64,000 nt of DNA from Kyrpidia tusciae DSM 2912 (lineage in GTDB: Bacteria > Bacillota > Bacilli > Kyrpidiales > Kyrpidiaceae). Both the position numbers and the translations under genes were made by a program. The notes under the pieces are model-generated. The model was not told where the DNA came from, ran no database searches, and was given only the letters and a program-made list of their open reading frames with translations. Of this stretch, positions 7,301-15,537 are shown piece by piece (position 1 is the stretch's first letter; every line of letters starts with the position of its first letter). Location of the stretch: positions 434,001 through 498,000 of the forward strand of contig NC_014098.1 of assembly GCF_000092905.1 (NCBI RefSeq), in the 5' to 3' direction.

Positions 7301-8849
7301 CTGGGAGGCCCTGGAGGAGACGGTCCGCACCGGTGTGCGCTTTCAGGATGCGGTGATCGATGCTACGTACTATCCGTTTGAAGAAAACCGGGAAAACCAA
7401 CTGGGCGAGCGGCGGGTCGGCCTCGGCATCATGGGGCTGCACGATTTGCTCATCCACTGCGGGGTCCGTTATGGCAGTGAGGAGTCGACCCGGCTGATTG
7501 ATGTGTTGATCGGGATGATGGCGGAATGGTCCTACCTGGAGTCGGTGGAGCTCGCCAAGGAGAACGGCCCCTTCCCGCGATTCGAAACGGAGAAGTTTCT
7601 CCAGTCCGGGTACATGCGGCACATGGCCGCGGAGCGGCCGCACGTCGTGGAAGCCATTCGCAAATATGGCGTGCGCAACGTGACCACCATGACCATCGCG
7701 CCGACGGGGACCACCGGCACGATGGTGGGGTGTTCCACCGGGTGCGAGCCGTACTATGCCTGGTCGTATTTTCGCAACTCCCGTCTGGGGATGTTTGAGG
7801 AGAACGCCCAGATTGTCGACGATTACCTCGCCCTTCACCCCGGCGCGGACCGGGAGCACCTCCCGGATTACTTTGTCACCGCCATGGAGTTGACCCCCGA
7901 GGAGCACGTCCGGGTGCAGGCGGCATTGCAAAAGTGGATCGACTCCAGCATCTCGAAGACCTGCAACGCGCCGGAATCCTACACCGTCGAGGACACGAAG
8001 CAATTGTACGACCTGGCTTACGACCTCGGGTGCAAGGGTGTGACCATCTACCGGGACGGCTCCCGCTCGGAACAGGTCTTGGCCCTGAGCGAGGACAAGC
8101 TCAAGAAAGAGGGGGCGGGCGTCGGGGAAGGGGCCCAGACCGGGACGGCGGCGGTGGAAGCGGGTGCCGCGGCGCCCCAGGCGGCGGTTGCGGCGGAGTC
8201 GCCGGGGACGGGCCGGCCGAGCACGACAAAATATGTCAAGCGCAAACGCCCGGATGTGCTGTACGGGGCGACGTATAAAAAGGAGACGCCCCTCGGCACT
8301 GCGTACATCACCATCAACGACGACCCGGAAGATCACCTGGCCCGGGAGATCTTCGTGAACATCGGGAAGGCGGGCAGCGACGTGTACGCGGCGAATGAGG
8401 CCTTGGGCCGGGCGATCACCCTGTATCTCATGGACTCGCAAAATCCGGATAAAGAAGCGGTGTTGGTGCGCCACTTCTCGGGGATCGGAGGATATAGCGC
8501 CGTGGGGTTCGGGGAGCGGCGGATCACCAGCGTTCCCGATGCCATCGCCAAATCCCTGATCGAGCACTCGGAAACTTTTCCCCTCCGCCACGGCGGGGTC
8601 TACCATGCGGCCGCATCCCAGGGCGATCCTGACACCGGTCGGGGTGCAGACGCCGAGGACGCTTCCGAAGACGGACATGGCCGCGGAACAGGCGGTGGGC
8701 ACGGAGATCATGGCCGCGGAAACGGCAACGGGCGATCCCTGCGGGGTTTCAATATCGGCAAAGACCTGTGTCCGAACTGTCACCGCATGTCTTTGGTGCG
8801 TCAGGGCGGGTGTTTCGAATGTGAAGCCTGCGGGTACAGCAAGTGCTGA
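4398..8849 (+). CDS. nrdJ: Adenosylcobalamin-dependent (class II) ribonucleotide reductase with intein
   Basis: A class II reductase that makes dNTPs with a B12 radical, interrupted by a 376-residue intein. The ATG at 4398 overlaps the nrdR stop; a GTG at 4395 is an alternative. The N-terminus has a short beta-rich insert (about residues 40-80) before the reductase core. The core cysteine motif NPCGE is split after NP by the intein and resumes as CGEQGLP. Later come 'MTIAPTGTTGTM', 'SISKTCNAPESYT', a TSCPD domain ('LYGATYKKETPLGTAYI', 'NEALGRAITLYL') and a terminal zinc ribbon with CPNC and CEAC. Without the intein the protein is about 1107 residues, normal for the family. It needs B12, as does the mutase at 28760, and can work with or without oxygen. 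Confidence 0.96.
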   Translation: MEQKDRTMLPFTEEDRLSPTGERIVADRYLLKDAKKESLKPGSLVVAVIDKKRAYHELGKVVTVDPSRRTAVVELRDGHQIEQSYDDFDVLKEQSPREMWRRIAKGAAAVTKDPALWEERFYQLQSGWKYVPGGRINASMGTGFQTTSYNCFVIPSVGPRLRDYAKSFGQTLEIQARSGGVGMNLSRIPPRGSLIPVSKGPRRSHLQLVLDVWHPDLFDFLQEAYPHSTKVVRVNRAFLQAVEDRADWTFVFPDSSFEGYDDLWDGDLAKWMKQDLPVKYGTTVPALTVYDKILESGVVMTEEVLGTVLVPGDSRGTIAETLGDMWEEMARGRRTAVILSSLRPRYTYVKGVNGRSSGAYSWGILYDKGNQVFGDGFGPVGVGEIMSVGCQLTLQGGSRRGALMLILNDRHADLHRFIQAKQVEGVITGANVSVGISEEFMQVKQRGGDWSLGFPRMEEMDEFDGDFGRWEATGRKLVVTETLPAEELWEEIITSAWKSAEPGVVFLGRYNAMSNSWYYNPIIATNPCFHPDTRVATEFGYLRIEDLYHRVGSASFQVLTDDRVHRRVEVVNGRSYAVPGVTSRPAVVFPTGRKQTVKVALKNGMELKVTPDHRLLTSDGWKEAGELQPGDLVLIQSGEGLFSEKDGLGRDWGWFLGWLVGDGWISKRGDVGMVFGREDAEVIPEMIRIGKELSGAEAKVFERENGVFQAFWWKKEFRDRLLSLGVKQVRAEDKRVPEAVFEASRETVRAFLQALFSSDGTVYENDEHHRTVRMTSASKSLLQDVQLLLLNFGIHGKIYDRPKRNQAKFQYQTISGESRVYESKGFYELILSDNNVAVFAEKIGFALVTRKQEALQRISRPSRKRENFYSAVAGVEPGEEVTVYDVSEPETHSLLASGIVAHNCGEQGLPAFGICNLGAVVLSKFTTGFEDSGVEATFSDPAKEEYIRGWLRKHFDDERAEFFLHHIRWEALEETVRTGVRFQDAVIDATYYPFEENRENQLGERRVGLGIMGLHDLLIHCGVRYGSEESTRLIDVLIGMMAEWSYLESVELAKENGPFPRFETEKFLQSGYMRHMAAERPHVVEAIRKYGVRNVTTMTIAPTGTTGTMVGCSTGCEPYYAWSYFRNSRLGMFEENAQIVDDYLALHPGADREHLPDYFVTAMELTPEEHVRVQAALQKWIDSSISKTCNAPESYTVEDTKQLYDLAYDLGCKGVTIYRDGSRSEQVLALSEDKLKKEGAGVGEGAQTGTAAVEAGAAAPQAAVAAESPGTGRPSTTKYVKRKRPDVLYGATYKKETPLGTAYITINDDPEDHLAREIFVNIGKAGSDVYAANEALGRAITLYLMDSQNPDKEAVLVRHFSGIGGYSAVGFGERRITSVPDAIAKSLIEHSETFPLRHGGVYHAAASQGDPDTGRGADAEDASEDGHGRGTGGGHGDHGRGNGNGRSLRGFNIGKDLCPNCHRMSLVRQGGCFECEACGYSKC
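5979..7106 (+). mobile_element. Intein with LAGLIDADG homing endonuclease, inside nrdJ
   Basis: An in-frame insertion of 376 codons. It starts at Cys (5979-5981) with block A 'CFHPDTRVATEFGYLRIEDL'. Block B is 'VTPDHRLLTSDGW' with the TxxH motif. Two LAGLIDADG-type motifs follow: 'FLGWLVGDGW' and 'FLQALFSSDGT'. Block F is 'VTVYDVSEPETHSLLASGI', and the end is His-Asn (7101-7106) before Cys+1 (7107). All splicing residues and both endonuclease acidic residues are present, so it looks able to splice and perhaps to home. The insertion point is the conserved NPC/GE site of reductases, where inteins are known. Base composition is slightly less GC-rich than the flanks by eye. Confidence 0.95.
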
Positions 8850-8859
8850 AACCCCGGGC

Positions 8860-8895
8860 GGCCCGGGCCAAAGGAACACCCGGGCCCCGGTCTTT
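8860..8895 (+). terminator. Probable terminator of nrdR-nrdJ
   Basis: GGCCCGGG (8860-8867) pairs perfectly with CCCGGGCC (8879-8886) across an 11-base loop. A modest TCTTTT follows at 8891-8896. It lies 10 bases after the nrdJ stop. Confidence 0.6.
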
Positions 8896-8936
8896 TGGGC
8901 CCCGGCCGGTGTTGTTGAGGGAGAGGGGGTGTGGGA

Positions 8937-9587
8937 ATGGGATGCCGAACGTTCATCGTGGACGATAACCGGCGGGCCCGGCAGGCGGTGCGGGCCATTC
9001 TCGGAGGGGACTCGTTCTTCGAAGTCGTCGGAGAGGCGGAAAACGCCCGGGAGGCCTTGGAGCGGATTCCCGGGCTGCGCCCGGATCTGGTTCTGATGGA
9101 TATTCGGATGCCGGAAACGGACGGCATCGCCCTGACCCGGGTGCTCAAAGACCGGCTGCCCGAAATCAAGATCGTCATCTTGACCGTGTCCCACGATCCG
9201 GCTGACCTCCTGCGGGCGGTGCGGGTGGGGGCCCAGGGGTATCTGGTCAAGAGCCTGGATCCCTCGGATTGGATCAGTTACCTGCGGGCCGTGGCGGACG
9301 GCGCTTCTCCCATCGCCGAAGAGGTGGCGGCCCGCCTGGTGACCACCCTCGCCGCCCCGGCACAGGGGTCTGCTGCAGAGGTGGCCAAACGGCTCACTCC
9401 CCGGGAACGGGAGATCCTCGGGTTGATCGCCCGGGGCAGGTCCAACCGGGAGATTGCCCAGGCCCTCACGATTAGTGAGAACACGGTCAAAAACCACTTG
9501 AAAAACATCATGGCCAAGCTCGATGTCAAAAATCGCGCCCAGCTGGCGGCCTTGGCGGTTCGGGGGCCCGCACCTCCCGAGGCGTAA
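8937..9587 (+). CDS. NarL/LuxR-type response regulator (orphan)
   Basis: A 216-residue two-domain protein. The receiver domain has the acidic pair in 'TFIVDDN', the phospho-Asp in 'PDLVLMDIRMPETDG', Thr in 'VILTVSHD' and Lys in 'GYLVKSLD'. The C-terminal GerE/LuxR helix-turn-helix runs from 'LTPREREILGLIARGRSNREIAQ' to 'ENTVKNHLKNIMAKL'. No histidine kinase gene is adjacent, so its partner lies elsewhere. The ATG at 8937 is preferred over GTG 8931, with GGGAGAGGGGG upstream. It is a single-gene unit, convergent with the acyltransferase gene. Signal and targets cannot be told. Confidence 0.92.
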   Translation: MGCRTFIVDDNRRARQAVRAILGGDSFFEVVGEAENAREALERIPGLRPDLVLMDIRMPETDGIALTRVLKDRLPEIKIVILTVSHDPADLLRAVRVGAQGYLVKSLDPSDWISYLRAVADGASPIAEEVAARLVTTLAAPAQGSAAEVAKRLTPREREILGLIARGRSNREIAQALTISENTVKNHLKNIMAKLDVKNRAQLAALAVRGPAPPEA

Positions 9588-9607
9588 TGTCCGTGTGCCC
9601 GCGGGAT

Positions 9608-10816
9608 TCAGGAGGAAAGGGATCGTCCGGCGGGGACGGCCCGTCCGCGCCAGGGGGATTTTTGCCCGCTGCCGAGCAGCCAGCCGAGAACGGGAACGCG
9701 ATTCGTCCCGGCCATCAGCAGCCAGGACAAAACCATCGTCATTGCCCACAACAGGGCGGTTTCCGCCCACCAGAAGCGATGGGAGCTGCCGGCAAAGAGA
9801 TTTTGCTCCAACAGGAACAGGATCAGGGGATGGCTCAGATAAATGCCGAAGGAGAAGCGGCCCACGGCGTGAACCCATCCCCGTTCCTGGCCGTGTTCCC
9901 GTTTCCACCTGCCAGTCAGATACAGCGCCATGGACACGGCGATGCCATAAAATACATAAGACGGCTGCATGATGTTTACGGCTCCTGCATAGGACCATCC
10001 CGATTTTAAGCGCACCACGAAGACGGTCCCGACGTAGAGGGCGGCGATGCCCGCTGCGATCCAACCCAGCCATACGCTCCTCCGGGAGAGGCGCCGGCCC
10101 GGATCGGCCAGGGCCACCGCGGCGCCGAGGGCGGATCCAAACAGAAAATACACGAAGTAGTAGGCGAGAAACCGGTCCCGATATAAAAACCACTTGGCTG
10201 AACTGGTGTACTGAAGCGTCCAGTGAAAGTCCACGTATAACAAGACAAGGCCGGCCGCCGCGAGGAAGATCGTCCACCCTTGACGACGTTTCGGGGCCAG
10301 GCTTTGAAACCAGCGAATCCACCAGGGAAAGAGCAGGTAAAACTGAAGGGTCAGCACGATGTAATACAGGTGGTACATGGCGCCCCCGGTGAGCAGCGCT
10401 TCGATCACCGCCCAAGGATTCCACACGTCGATCCCCGTCGCGCCCCCCAGGGCCGGCAGGACCGTGAGATAGATGGCACTCCACACCAGATACGGAACCA
10501 CCACCGATTGGACCCGGCGGTTCAGAAACGGCCCGGGCTCCACCGTTCTTCCCCAATACTGGTATGTCAGGACGAACCCGGTGATCACCATGAAGATCTG
10601 CCGGGCAAACCGCAGGGATGCCACGGAAGCCATGGGCAAAAAAGGATCTCCCCCGGCCCCGGGGACGACCGCGACAGCGTATCCCAGAACGTGCAGAAGC
10701 ACCACCACGCCCATGGCGGCTCCCCGCATCCACGTGACTTCCTCGAGACTCGGTTTGCGCTTCGCCACCGCTCTCCCTTCTTTCCTCACTTTTTCCGTTC
10801 CGGCCCCCTTTGTCAT
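9608..10816 (-). CDS. Membrane acyltransferase, acyltransferase-3 family
   Basis: A protein of up to 402 residues with about ten hydrophobic helices and the acyltransferase-3 pattern: 'EEVTWMRGAAMGVVVLLHVLGY' near the N-terminus, 'RFARQIFMVITGFVLTYQYWGR', and 'RRVQSVVVPYLVWSAIYL'. Family members transfer acetyl or other acyl groups to sugars, peptidoglycan or exopolysaccharide at the membrane. Two starts are possible. The ATG at 10816 has GGAGG only three bases away and lies almost on the transcript start predicted from the extended -10 TGGTACAAT (10833-10825). The GTG at 10768 has the better spaced AAGGGAG. It is a single gene divergent from prkA. The substrate is unknown. Confidence 0.85.
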   Translation of the reverse strand: MTKGAGTEKVRKEGRAVAKRKPSLEEVTWMRGAAMGVVVLLHVLGYAVAVVPGAGGDPFLPMASVASLRFARQIFMVITGFVLTYQYWGRTVEPGPFLNRRVQSVVVPYLVWSAIYLTVLPALGGATGIDVWNPWAVIEALLTGGAMYHLYYIVLTLQFYLLFPWWIRWFQSLAPKRRQGWTIFLAAAGLVLLYVDFHWTLQYTSSAKWFLYRDRFLAYYFVYFLFGSALGAAVALADPGRRLSRRSVWLGWIAAGIAALYVGTVFVVRLKSGWSYAGAVNIMQPSYVFYGIAVSMALYLTGRWKREHGQERGWVHAVGRFSFGIYLSHPLILFLLEQNLFAGSSHRFWWAETALLWAMTMVLSWLLMAGTNRVPVLGWLLGSGQKSPWRGRAVPAGRSLSS

Positions 10817-11073
10817 TGTCCTCCATTGTACCAGAACAATGTCAAGGACCTGTGGAGGAGCTCTGGAGAGCCCATGGACTTGCAGGTTAAAAACTCCCTG
10901 TCCCGGGAATGATAATTCGATGGCCCAGGTCTACCTCCGGGTATCCGGGTCCATACTGAGACTGAGACGAGATTCTGAACGAGGTGCGGCTCCGGAAAGA
11001 CACTGTAGCCATCATCGTAGAAAAGACCTTGACACCCAAGGAGAGGGGGCCGCCCGACAGGGGAGGTTGGATC

Positions 11074-12966
11074 ATGGGGATTCTCCAGCTCATTGAGGAT
11101 TTTCACGATGAGGAGCAGCGGCTGAATTGGGAGGGGACTTTTGCCGAGTACCTGGAGCTCGTGGAAAAGAACCCGCATCTGGCTCAAACCGCCCACGCCC
11201 GGATTTACAACATGATTGTAGATGCCGGGGTGGAGAAGGAGGAGGGGCGCACCCGGTACCACTTTTTTGACCGGGAACTGTTCGGACTGGAAGAGACCAT
11301 CGAACGTCTGGTGGAGGAATATTTTCATTCCGCCGCCAGGCGCCTGGACGTCCGCAAACGGGTGCTTCTTCTCATGGGGCCGGTGAGCGGGGGGAAATCC
11401 ACCATCGTGACCCTTCTCAAACGCGGCCTGGAGGCGTACACCCGCACCGATCGCGGCGCCGTGTACGCCATCAAGGACTGTCCCATGCACGAAGACCCGT
11501 TGCATCTGGTGCCCGATTCCTTGCGCCCGCAGTTCGAGCGGGAGTTCGGCATCCGGGTGGAGGGGCACCTGTGTCCGGTGTGCCGCCTGAATCTCCGGGA
11601 GCAGTACGGCGGCCGGGTGGATCAGGTCCGGGTCAAGCGGGTGCTATTTTCCGAAGACGATCGGGTGGGGATCGGAACCTTCAGCCCCTCGGACCCCAAG
11701 AGCCAAGATATCGCCGATTTGACCGGAAGCATCGATTTTTCCACCATCGCGGAGTACGGGTCGGAGTCGGACCCCAGGGCCTATCGGTTCGACGGGGAGC
11801 TGAACAAGGCGAACCGCGGGCTCATGGAATTCCAGGAAATGCTCAAATGCGATGAAAAATTCCTCTGGAACTTGTTGTCCCTCACCCAGGAAGGAAATTT
11901 TAAAGCCGGGCGCTTCGCCCTCATTTCAGCCGACGAACTGATCGTGGCCCACACCAACGAGACCGAGTACCGGTCCTTTATCAACAACAAAAAGAACGAG
12001 GCGCTCCACTCCCGCATCATTGTCATGCCGGTGCCCTATAACCTCAAAGTCGGCGCCGAAGTGAAGATTTATGAGAAATTGATCGAACAAAGCGACGTCA
12101 AGGGCGTCCACATCGCCCCTTATGCGCTTCGGGCGGCCGCCATGTTTTCGGTGCTGACCCGTTTGAAGGAAACGAGCAAACCCATCAGCTTGGTGGAAAA
12201 AATGCGCCTGTACGACGGGGAAGATGTGGAAGGGTACAGCGAGGCGGACGTGAAAGAGCTCAAACAGGAGCATCCCAATGAGGGCATGAGCGGCATCGAT
12301 CCCCGGTACGTGATCAACCGCATCTCCAGCGCCCTGATTCGCCAGGAGACTTCCTGCATCAACGCCCTGCACGTGCTGCGGGCGCTCAAAGAAGGTCTGG
12401 ACACCCATCCGAGCATTTCTAAAGAGGACCGGGAGCGTTACCTGCACCTGTTGTCCCTGGCCCGAAAAGAGTACGATGAAATGGCCAAAAACGAGGTCCA
12501 AAAGGCCTTCGTCTATTCCTTTGAGGAGCAGGCGAAGGTGTTGCTGAACAACTATCTCGACCACATCGAAGCCTATTGTCACCTCAAAAAGCTCGTGGAT
12601 CCCCTGACCGGTGAAGAAGTGGAACCCGATGAGAACTTGATGCGTTCCATCGAGGAGCAGATCGGGGTGTCGGAAACGGCGAAAAAACCTTTCCGGGAAG
12701 AAATTCTCATTCGGATTTCCAGCTATGCCCGAAAAGGCAAGACCTTTGATTACCGGTCCCACGACCGCCTCCGGGAAGCGATCGAAAAGAAACTGTTTGC
12801 CGACCTGAAAGATGTCATCAAAATCACCACCACCAGCGCGGTGCCGGATGAGCAGCAGCTCAAGCGCATCAACGAGGTCACCCGCCGACTGATCGATGAA
12901 CACGGATATTGCCCGGTGTGCGCGAACGAACTCCTTCGCTATACCGGAAGCCTTTTGAATCGCTAG
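11074..12966 (+). CDS. prkA: PrkA AAA+ serine protein kinase family protein
   Basis: A 630-residue protein, matching the usual PrkA length. The N-terminus 'MGILQLIEDFHDEEQRLNWEG' is typical, and the ATG at 11074 has GGGGAGG upstream; a longer in-frame extension to 10984 has no such support. A Walker A motif 'GPVSGGKST' is at residues 102-110. The C-terminal kinase-like region follows and ends with a CPVC pair near the C-terminus. PrkA of Bacillus acts in sporulation, and its AAA+ domain has been linked to both kinase and protease activity. It is the first gene of the conserved prkA-yhbH-spoVR triad (yeaG-yeaH-ycgB in enterobacteria), so the three probably form one stress or sporulation unit. 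Confidence 0.95.
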   Translation: MGILQLIEDFHDEEQRLNWEGTFAEYLELVEKNPHLAQTAHARIYNMIVDAGVEKEEGRTRYHFFDRELFGLEETIERLVEEYFHSAARRLDVRKRVLLLMGPVSGGKSTIVTLLKRGLEAYTRTDRGAVYAIKDCPMHEDPLHLVPDSLRPQFEREFGIRVEGHLCPVCRLNLREQYGGRVDQVRVKRVLFSEDDRVGIGTFSPSDPKSQDIADLTGSIDFSTIAEYGSESDPRAYRFDGELNKANRGLMEFQEMLKCDEKFLWNLLSLTQEGNFKAGRFALISADELIVAHTNETEYRSFINNKKNEALHSRIIVMPVPYNLKVGAEVKIYEKLIEQSDVKGVHIAPYALRAAAMFSVLTRLKETSKPISLVEKMRLYDGEDVEGYSEADVKELKQEHPNEGMSGIDPRYVINRISSALIRQETSCINALHVLRALKEGLDTHPSISKEDRERYLHLLSLARKEYDEMAKNEVQKAFVYSFEEQAKVLLNNYLDHIEAYCHLKKLVDPLTGEEVEPDENLMRSIEEQIGVSETAKKPFREEILIRISSYARKGKTFDYRSHDRLREAIEKKLFADLKDVIKITTTSAVPDEQQLKRINEVTRRLIDEHGYCPVCANELLRYTGSLLNR

Positions 12967-12977
12967 GAGGCGGGGCC

Positions 12978-14135
12978 ATGACGGAACCGTTGTTCATCCT
13001 CTCCCAGGAAGATTGGTCTTTGCACCGCAAGGGGTACGATGATCAACGCCGGCACGGGGAGAAGGTCCGGGAGGCCATTCGCCGACACCTGTCCGATCTC
13101 ATCGCCGATGAGAGCATCGTCCTGAGCGACGGCAAACAGGTGATCAAAGTGCCCATCCGGACTCTCGATGAATACCGCTTCCGATTTAATGAAAACAAAG
13201 GGAAGCAGGTGGGGTCCGGAAAAGGGAACAGCCGGGTGGGCGACGTTCTGGGAAAGGCGGGGGATCCGGTCCAGGCCGGGGGGATGGGCCAAGGGGCGGG
13301 GGACGCCCCGGGCATGGACTATTACGAGGCCCAGGTGGAATTGGAAGAGATCGAGGAGATGGTGTTTGCGGATTGGCGACTGCCAAATCTGCAGAAAAAG
13401 GAAGAGGTGCAAAGTTCTGCAGACGGTCTGGCCTGGACGGATGTCCGCCCCAAGGGCCTGACCGGCAACTTGGATAAGCGTCGGACCTTGCTGACCCACC
13501 TGAAACGAAACGGCCTGCGGGGGGACCGGGGGCTGGGCCGCATCCGGGAGGATGATCTGCGCTACAAAGTCTGGGAAGATGCCCCGGCCCCGGACAGCCG
13601 GGCGGTGATCTTCGCCTTGATGGATACCTCGGGGTCGATGGGGGAGTTTGAGAAATACGTGGCGCGCACGCTGTTTTTCTGGATGATCCGGTTTTTGCGC
13701 CGGCAGTACAGCCACGTGGCCATCGAGTTTATCGCCCACCACACCGAGGCCAAACGGGTGACTGAGGAAGAATTTTTTACCCGGGGCGAGAATGGCGGCA
13801 CCAGTTGCTCCAGCGCTTACCGCCTGGCTCTGGATTTGGTTCGGGAGGAGTACCCGCCGAGTCGATACAACATCTACAGCTACCATGTTTCCGACGGAGA
13901 TAACCTGCCGTCGGACAACGACCCGTGCCTGGCGGGGATCAATGAACTGTTGAACGTCGCCTGCGCCGTGGGCTTCGCCGAGGTCAATCCGTACAATCGC
14001 CCGTCCCTTTTGATCAGCCAGCTGCAACGGCTGCAACACCCCTTTTTCCGCATGGCGCGCATCCGACAGCGGGGTGACATCCTCGGGGCACTGAGCGACT
14101 TTTTCCGCCCGGACGGCAGGGAGGCGGTTTCATGA
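12978..14135 (+). CDS. yhbH: YhbH/YeaH family protein (DUF444)
   Basis: A 385-residue DUF444 protein. The start region is '[26 protein letters not shown]', with GGAGG just upstream of ATG 12978. A Gly-rich linker follows ('GQGAGDAPG' region). The C-terminal half is a von Willebrand A-like domain with the metal-ion site '[13 protein letters not shown]'. The protein is expected to work with PrkA and SpoVR; in Bacillus it is a sporulation gene. It lies 11 bases after prkA and its stop overlaps the start of spoVR (ATGA), indicating translational coupling. Confidence 0.95.
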   Translation: MTEPLFILSQEDWSLHRKGYDDQRRHGEKVREAIRRHLSDLIADESIVLSDGKQVIKVPIRTLDEYRFRFNENKGKQVGSGKGNSRVGDVLGKAGDPVQAGGMGQGAGDAPGMDYYEAQVELEEIEEMVFADWRLPNLQKKEEVQSSADGLAWTDVRPKGLTGNLDKRRTLLTHLKRNGLRGDRGLGRIREDDLRYKVWEDAPAPDSRAVIFALMDTSGSMGEFEKYVARTLFFWMIRFLRRQYSHVAIEFIAHHTEAKRVTEEEFFTRGENGGTSCSSAYRLALDLVREEYPPSRYNIYSYHVSDGDNLPSDNDPCLAGINELLNVACAVGFAEVNPYNRPSLLISQLQRLQHPFFRMARIRQRGDILGALSDFFRPDGREAVS

Positions 14136-15526
14136 GCCTTTCGGCCTTGGAGAGGTCTCGTTTGGAGACGGCCATCGAGCGGATCACCGAGACGGCCCTA
14201 AACCTCGGCCTTCAGCCCTTTCCCATGCGGTACGAAATCACCCCGGTGGATGTGCTCTACACCATCGGCGCCTACGGGATGCCCACGCGGTTTTCCCACT
14301 GGAGCTTCGGAAAAGCGTTTTACCGCATGAAAATGCAGTACGATCTCGGCCTGAGCAAGATTTATGAGCTGGTGATCAACACCAATCCATGTTACGCCTT
14401 TCTCCTGGATACCAATACGTTGGTTCAAAATGAGCTGATCGTCGCCCACGTGCTGGGACACAGTGATTTTTTCAGGAATAACGCGTATTTTCAGCGCACT
14501 CCCCGGGATATGGTCGACCGCATGGCCGCGGCGGCAGACCGGATTCGACACTATGAGCGGGAGTTCGGGACAGAGGCGGTGGAATCCTTCCTGGATGCGG
14601 CCCTGGCGATCCAGGAGCACATCGACCCGTCCCATTTTTCAAATCCCGGTCAGGAGAAGGACCTGTCCGAAGGGACGAAAGGGCCGGGTCCCTACGATGA
14701 CCTGTGGGCCCTGGACCGGGAGCCGATGGTCGATGAAAAGGAAGAGGCTCTTCGCAGCGTGATGCGTCAGATCAAGGAAAGAGCAGATGCCCGAAAGCGA
14801 GGAAAGCGCCCGGAAAAAGACTTGTTGATGTTTTTGATGGACAACAGCCCCGTCCTTGAGGATTGGCAACGGGATGTGCTCACCATCGTCCGCCAGGAGA
14901 TGCTTTATTTTTGGCCCCAACTGGAGACGAAAATCATCAACGAAGGTTGGGCGACGTTCTGGCATTTGCGGATCATGCGGGAGTTCGACCTGGATCCCGC
15001 GGAGAGCTTCGAGTTCGCCAAACTTCACGCCGGGGTCGTGGCCCCCTCGCCGGTTCAGGTGAACCCCTACGCCGTGGGCCTGGCGATCCTGGAGGACATC
15101 GACAAGCGGCTCGGCCGGGAGGCGCTGTTCGAGGTGCGAGAGATTGAATCCGACCAGAGTCTGCTGCGCAACTATCTGACCAAAGAGATCGTCGACCGGC
15201 TGGACCTGTACCTTTATCAACGGGTGGGCTCGGAGTACCGGGTGGTGGACAAAGACTGGGAAGCGGTGCGGGATCGGCTGATCACCGCCCGGAACAACGG
15301 AGGGTTTCCGTACATCGTCGTGATGGACGGAGATTATGAGAATCGGGGAGAATTGTACCTGCGCCATGAATTCGAAGGCGCGGAATTGGATCTCAAATAC
15401 GTGGAAAAGACGCTGCCCTATGTCCATGCCTTATGGGGTCGACCGGTCCATTTGGAGACGGTGGTGGACGGCCTGCGGGTGCAGTTCACGTGTCAAGACG
15501 ACAGAGTCACCCGCAGGTTTCTCTAA
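14132..15526 (+). CDS. spoVR: SpoVR family protein (complete copy)
   Basis: A 464-residue full-length SpoVR. Family motifs include '[21 protein letters not shown]', '[18 protein letters not shown]', '[17 protein letters not shown]', 'HVLGHSDFF' and '[17 protein letters not shown]'. The last, with the HVLGH stretch, resembles a metal-binding arrangement, but no activity is established. It is required for proper cortex formation in Bacillus subtilis. It is the third gene of the triad, overlapping yhbH by four bases. A diverged second copy ends at 560, so the organism has two SpoVR paralogues about 14 kb apart. Confidence 0.96.
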   Translation: MSLSALERSRLETAIERITETALNLGLQPFPMRYEITPVDVLYTIGAYGMPTRFSHWSFGKAFYRMKMQYDLGLSKIYELVINTNPCYAFLLDTNTLVQNELIVAHVLGHSDFFRNNAYFQRTPRDMVDRMAAAADRIRHYEREFGTEAVESFLDAALAIQEHIDPSHFSNPGQEKDLSEGTKGPGPYDDLWALDREPMVDEKEEALRSVMRQIKERADARKRGKRPEKDLLMFLMDNSPVLEDWQRDVLTIVRQEMLYFWPQLETKIINEGWATFWHLRIMREFDLDPAESFEFAKLHAGVVAPSPVQVNPYAVGLAILEDIDKRLGREALFEVREIESDQSLLRNYLTKEIVDRLDLYLYQRVGSEYRVVDKDWEAVRDRLITARNNGGFPYIVVMDGDYENRGELYLRHEFEGAELDLKYVEKTLPYVHALWGRPVHLETVVDGLRVQFTCQDDRVTRRFL

Positions 15527-15537
15527 ACGGGTGGCGG

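Noticed and set aside
6762-10826. A very long minus-strand open frame (about 1350 codons) opposite nrdJ, the response regulator and the acyltransferase
   Set aside because: It spans several well-supported genes in another frame and strand, shows no protein family, and is Arg/Gly/Pro-rich as expected of an antisense frame in GC-rich DNA.
10825-10845. TTGACA and TACAAT on the minus strand as a promoter pair for the acyltransferase
   Set aside because: The spacer is only nine bases, too short for a promoter; only the extended -10 is kept.
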